Shown piece after piece: positions 61,000 through 64,000 of a DNA stretch of 64,000 nucleotides. The position numbers and the translations under genes were made by a program. The DNA is from Symbiodinium natans (lineage: Eukaryota; Sar; Dinophyceae; Suessiales; Symbiodiniaceae): the NCBI GenBank assembly GCA_905221605.1, contig CAJNDS010001857.1, positions 646,793 through 710,792 of the forward strand, given 5' to 3'. The notes below the pieces were generated by a model. The model was not told where the DNA came from. It did not search any database and was given only the letters and a program-made list of their open reading frames with translations. Position 1 is the stretch's first letter; the number at the start of each line of letters is the position of its first letter.

Positions 61000-61013
61000 G
61001 AGGGCCTCATTGG

Positions 61014-61110
61014 ATGTGTTTAGGGTTTAGGGTTTAGGGTTTAGGGTTTAGGGTTTAGGGTTCAGGGTTCAGGGTTTAGGGTTTAGGGTTTAGGGTTTAA
61101 GGTTTAGGGT
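61014..61110. repeat. TTTAGGG array
   Basis: About thirteen units with TTCAGGG variants, after candidate exon 60937. Confidence 0.94.
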
Positions 61111-61482
61111 GGCCAACAGACTGATGCCCTGAACCCCATTCATGCATCTTTGGCTTGTCTCAGTCCCCTGGCATGAAAAAGATGTCCTGAACCCTGCAAT
61201 GCAGGAGCCTAAGCAGTTACGTGGCTCTCCCCGAATACTTCGTATATGAGGGGGGTATTTGGGTTCGGTTTAGGGTTGAGGCGGTTAGGGTAGACCCTCG
61301 ACTTCTGGCCACCCTCTACAGCCCCCAAACCCCCTCAACCCTTAAACCCCCAAGCCCCAAACCCTGCCGAAATCTCAATCATGAACCCCCCCGAATATAC
61401 GGCCGTGTAAACACACAGGCCCCACGGTGACACCTTGTGCTCAGAAAAGGGTGTAGGGTTTGGGGTTTTGGGTTTTTGGGCT

Positions 61483-61606
61483 CCCCCCCCTCCCTCACCC
61501 CCTCCCTCACCCCCTCCCACCCCCCCGCCCTCCCACCCCACCCCCCCCCTCCCCCCCCCTACCCCCCCCCCCCCACTCCCCCCCCCCCCCCCCCCCCTCC
61601 CCCCCG
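61483..61606. repeat. Poly-C/CT tract
   Basis: C-rich low-complexity stretch. Long Pro- or Gly-rich frames here are artefacts. A family-2 MITE-like sequence follows at 61648-61740. Confidence 0.93.
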
Positions 61607-61647
61607 AACTCTCTGGTGTAGTTGTTGTTATGTATGCCATTTGATAC

Positions 61648-61740
61648 ACTAGGACCCAGAGTAGGGTTTAGGTTCCCTTAATGATAATTACCCCTTCAAA
61701 CCACAAAGGGTACCCTTTTTTCTTCCTAGGTCACTCCAGG
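61648..61740. mobile_element. MITE-like element, family 2
   Basis: ACTAGGACCCAGAGTAGG opening, also present at 38749, then GGTTCCCTTAA and AAAGGGTACCCTTTTTTC and CCTAGGTCACT. Confidence 0.5.
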
Positions 61741-62255
61741 GTCTAATACATGTGCCAAACATCCGAGTGGAGGCCTGCGGAAGATTTTCACGCACCCACA
61801 AGTCTAAGCAGGAAGCATTTCTTTACAGCGTCCGAACCGTATACCTACTGAAAAGTGGTTCCTTCTAAGCCCAGGGAATTTCGTCTTCCTACTGCCTAGC
61901 CCTAAACCCTAAACCCTGCTCGCCATGCTAGGTTTAGTGAACCTTCAGGCGGCAGAGTCTGCTAGAGGCTAACAAGACCCAACCCTGAGTCCTAAGCATG
62001 CACAGGACTCTTAAATTCTTGTCCGGGAGAAACAAGCCCGACACCGCAGTAGCCATCTCGCTTCCCCCAAAAGCCCCCCCAAAACCTCCCAGAAACTGGG
62101 TGTTGTTTGGTACCGGGGCGTTAGGCTGAGGCGGCGGTCTTTGACAGATCTGGTGTTGGAGAAATTGTGGCCGCATAAACTGAAGTCCTTCAACCCTAAA
62201 CCCTAAACCCTAAACCCTAAACGCTTCGTCCCAATCCCAGAGATTGAGGGATCAG

Positions 62256-62293
62256 GCTTCGACGCCGTGGAGAGTTGCTCCATCACTTCGCAC
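62256..62293 (+). CDS. Candidate exon
   Basis: It encodes GFDAVESCSITSH after a GGATCAG acceptor. Phase 1 in (fits 60937), 0 out at a C|GC donor. Confidence 0.58.
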
Positions 62294-62517
62294 GCGGGTT
62301 ACTTTTTGAAATTAGCAAATCCCCAAGGGGCCCATGTGCCTATGTGTGTGTACCTGGGCTTTAAAGTACTTCAGTTAGGGTCCGGCTTCTGGGTTCTGTT
62401 TCAGTACGGCACCCTTAAAGGCACCCCAAAAAGGGGACCCTAACTTGGAGAACTCTGGATTTAGGTACATGGAACCCTCAGGGAATCTACTGGCCGCAGT
62501 TTTGCTGATATCACCAG

Positions 62518-62584
62518 CATTCCGGCACGGTGCTGCTGGAAGGCGGGCGGTTCTGCGCGTTCAAAATCGACTTGCAGCGCTGGA
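62518..62584 (+). CDS. Exon: beta-rich C-terminal segment
   Basis: It encodes HSGTVLLEGGRFCAFKIDLQ followed by RW. Phase 0 in. A GA donor in phase 1 fits exon 62777 (LQRWSIPSIL). Confidence 0.68.
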
Positions 62585-62776
62585 GAAGTATGTCCATCTA
62601 GGTAGGCCTTGAGATATTGTAGATACCAGCTGCCCTTGTTTGGGTTTTTAGAGGACCTTCTCCCCTAAACCCTAAACCCTAAACCCTAAACCCTAAACCC
62701 TAAACCCTGAACCGTGAACCCTAAACCCTAAACTCTCGGATGGGCCATCCTCCCCACATTCGGAGCGAGGACGCAG

Positions 62777-62823
62777 GCATCCCTAGCATACTGATTTCCC
62801 AGCTGCAGCTCAACAGCGATCTG
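62777..62823 (+). CDS. Exon: last recognised coding island
   Basis: It encodes IPSILISQLQLNSDL. Entry phase 1. The donor is not certain. The gene probably continues beyond the window. Confidence 0.6.
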
Positions 62824-62863
62824 CATCTTAACCCCTTTAAGATAAAGGGTCCTTTTTGGGGTT

Positions 62864-62932
62864 AAGGGTTTAGGGTTTAGGGTTTAGGGTTTAGGGTTTA
62901 GGGTTTAGGGTTTAGGGTTTAGGGTTTAGGGT
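62864..62932. repeat. TTTAGGG array
   Basis: About ten units. 63069-63166 is a run of CCCTTAA variants. Confidence 0.94.
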
Positions 62933-63199
62933 AACTCCCTGGACCCAAAATTGCCTAAACCCTAAGCTCTTAGACCCTCAACCCTAAACCCTGGCAAAGC
63001 AAGATCCTAAGCCCGACACCCCAGACCCCAGAGTTTCTCAAACCCAAGCCCTGAAGCCCAAACTTTCCTAACCCTTAACCCTTAACCCTTAACCCTTAGC
63101 CCTTAACCCTGAACCCTAACCCTTAACCCTTTAACCCTTAACCCTTCACCCTTCACCCTTAGCCCCAAGCCGCCCCACAAGCATCCCTGTACCCTTGCG

Positions 63200-63800
63200 C
63201 CATGACAGTACTTTAGGGGCCTAAATAATTAGAATGTTTTTTTTTGTGGGGGGGGGGGGGTATCATAGTATATGTATATAGGAACCCTTAAGGGAATCAT
63301 ATTAGCAATTACTCTAATTTTTCCGACCCCTATTTAAGGCATCTGGCGACCCTCGAGTCGGATTGGCACGTCTGTTTCGGGTCAATGCGCGCGTGCGCGT
63401 TGTTTTTCTTACAATTTTCCCATGTCATGTTTTTGAGAGGTTACAATAGAAGGCGAATCTATAGGCAATTTTCTAGAGGTTCCTGTAAGAAGCTTCGAAC
63501 TAAGCAACGTAGATGCTCGAAAACGATCCGCCAGCTGCGCATGATGAACAGCTAAAGCTGAGAAGATATGCCACCGGCTCTTTCAATCACAGAAAACCCA
63601 AGGAAACGAGCGAATTGACCCTTAGCGTGCATCGGTGTTCTTGGATCTCAGAATAATTCGACATAATTACCCCAAACCCACACCCCTTAACCTCTAAATA
63701 AAAGGACGGAGTTTACCCTTACCCCTTAATTTCTGTTAAGGTGTATGCCCACGGGTTTTGAATATTTCTTAGACTGTTGAATTTTGTACACTGAGCGAGA
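63200..63800. other. Unique sequence without recognised exon
   Basis: Low in heptamers, with a short G-run at 63249 and a brief CG/TG tract at 63387. I see no coding island with clear splice borders. Confidence 0.5.
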
Positions 63801-63966
63801 ATAGGCCCTAAACCCTAAACCCTCAACCCTAAACCCTAAACCCTGAACCCTAAACCCTAAACCCTAAACCCCTAACCCTAATTGTGGAGCATTGCGCGAC
63901 TTGCAAGTTTGCGTCGCTGGGGCTTCAACTTGGGGTGCCCGGCAAGCTATGACAAATTTGCTTCAG

Positions 63967-64000
63967 CCCTAAACCCTAAACCCTAAACCCTAAACCCTAA
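63967..64000. repeat. CCCTAAA array cut by the window edge
   Basis: At least four units. It is cut by the window, so nothing suggests a chromosome end. Confidence 0.9.

Larger units (their letters stand above)
2521..62823 (+). other. Putative giant multi-exon receptor-like gene (span of recognised exons)
   Basis: This is the envelope of about 50 short coding islands on one strand. Their phases chain across introns, for example 2521-3301-4686-5353-6210-6873-7189-7407-7893-8574 and 40634-41952-42396-43140-43943. Domain order is ANF/class C receptor ligand-binding end, GCC2/GCC3 cysteine repeats, multi-pass membrane region, TIR-like domain and a C-terminal extension. This suggests a cell-surface receptor with an intracellular TIR-like signalling module. 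Exons start after AG, usually followed by G. Introns begin mostly with GC, some with GA or GT, the pattern known for dinoflagellates. Upstream exons, and probably the 3' end, lie outside or are unresolved. No function has been shown, and a few islands may belong to a neighbour or be chance. Confidence 0.72.

Noticed and set aside
63967-64000. True chromosome end
   Set aside because: The CCCTAAA units at the edge look like the many internal arrays in both orientations and the window simply stops there.

Overview
The window looks like nuclear DNA of a dinoflagellate, most plausibly a symbiodiniacean or other Suessiales; this is an inference, not a species call. The signs are telomere-type TTTAGGG/CCCTAAA repeats scattered through the whole interval in both orientations, very small exons whose introns start with GC, GA or GT and end with AG|G, and a GC-rich Ty1/copia-like retrotransposon carrying extra enzyme-like domains. 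There are no bacterial operons, ribosome binding sites or CRISPR arrays.

Host gene. About 50 short coding islands (15 to 90 bp), all on the + strand, run from about 2.5 kb to about 62.8 kb. Most join in a consistent reading phase into what looks like one giant receptor-like gene. In order it encodes the end of a class C receptor/ANF-type ligand-binding domain (2.5-4.7 kb), a run of cysteine-rich GCC2/GCC3 (ephrin-receptor-like) repeats (4.7-14.5 kb), a multi-pass membrane region (14.5-39.9 kb), a TIR-like cytoplasmic domain (40.6-44.0 kb) and a long C-terminal region (47.2 kb to beyond 62.8 kb). Only about 4-5% of the span is exonic. The introns are filled with telomere-like arrays, variant arrays, microsatellites and small inverted-repeat elements. 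This spliced model was built by eye from frame, splice boundaries and protein-family patterns; individual exon edges may be off by a few bases.

Retrotransposon. A 9.8-kb LTR element (21747-31580) sits in sense orientation inside one membrane-region intron (19825-34235), inserted in phase into a CCCTAAA array. Its 290-bp LTRs differ at one site. A single uninterrupted 3082-residue ORF encodes Gag (coiled coil, tandem Pro/Gly/Gln repeats, CCCH and CCHC zinc motifs), an aspartic protease, a cytosine-C5-DNA-methyltransferase-like domain, an integrase with an intact D..D-35-E motif and an acidic insertion, a 2-oxoglutarate/Fe(II)-dioxygenase-like domain, a reverse transcriptase, an RNase H and a C-terminal part with two hydrophobic segments and a Cys/His motif. 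It appears young and possibly competent.

Remaining sequence. The rest is repeats: large CCCTAAA/TTTAGGG blocks, CCCTAAAA and TTTTAGGG blocks, a 545-bp array of 8-bp GGGTTGAA-type units, a 392-bp tandem duplication downstream of the retroelement, dispersed ~100-bp inverted-repeat (MITE-like) families, a 110-bp hairpin, and purine, poly-C and AT microsatellites. I saw no tRNA, rRNA or dinoflagellate spliced-leader sequence.
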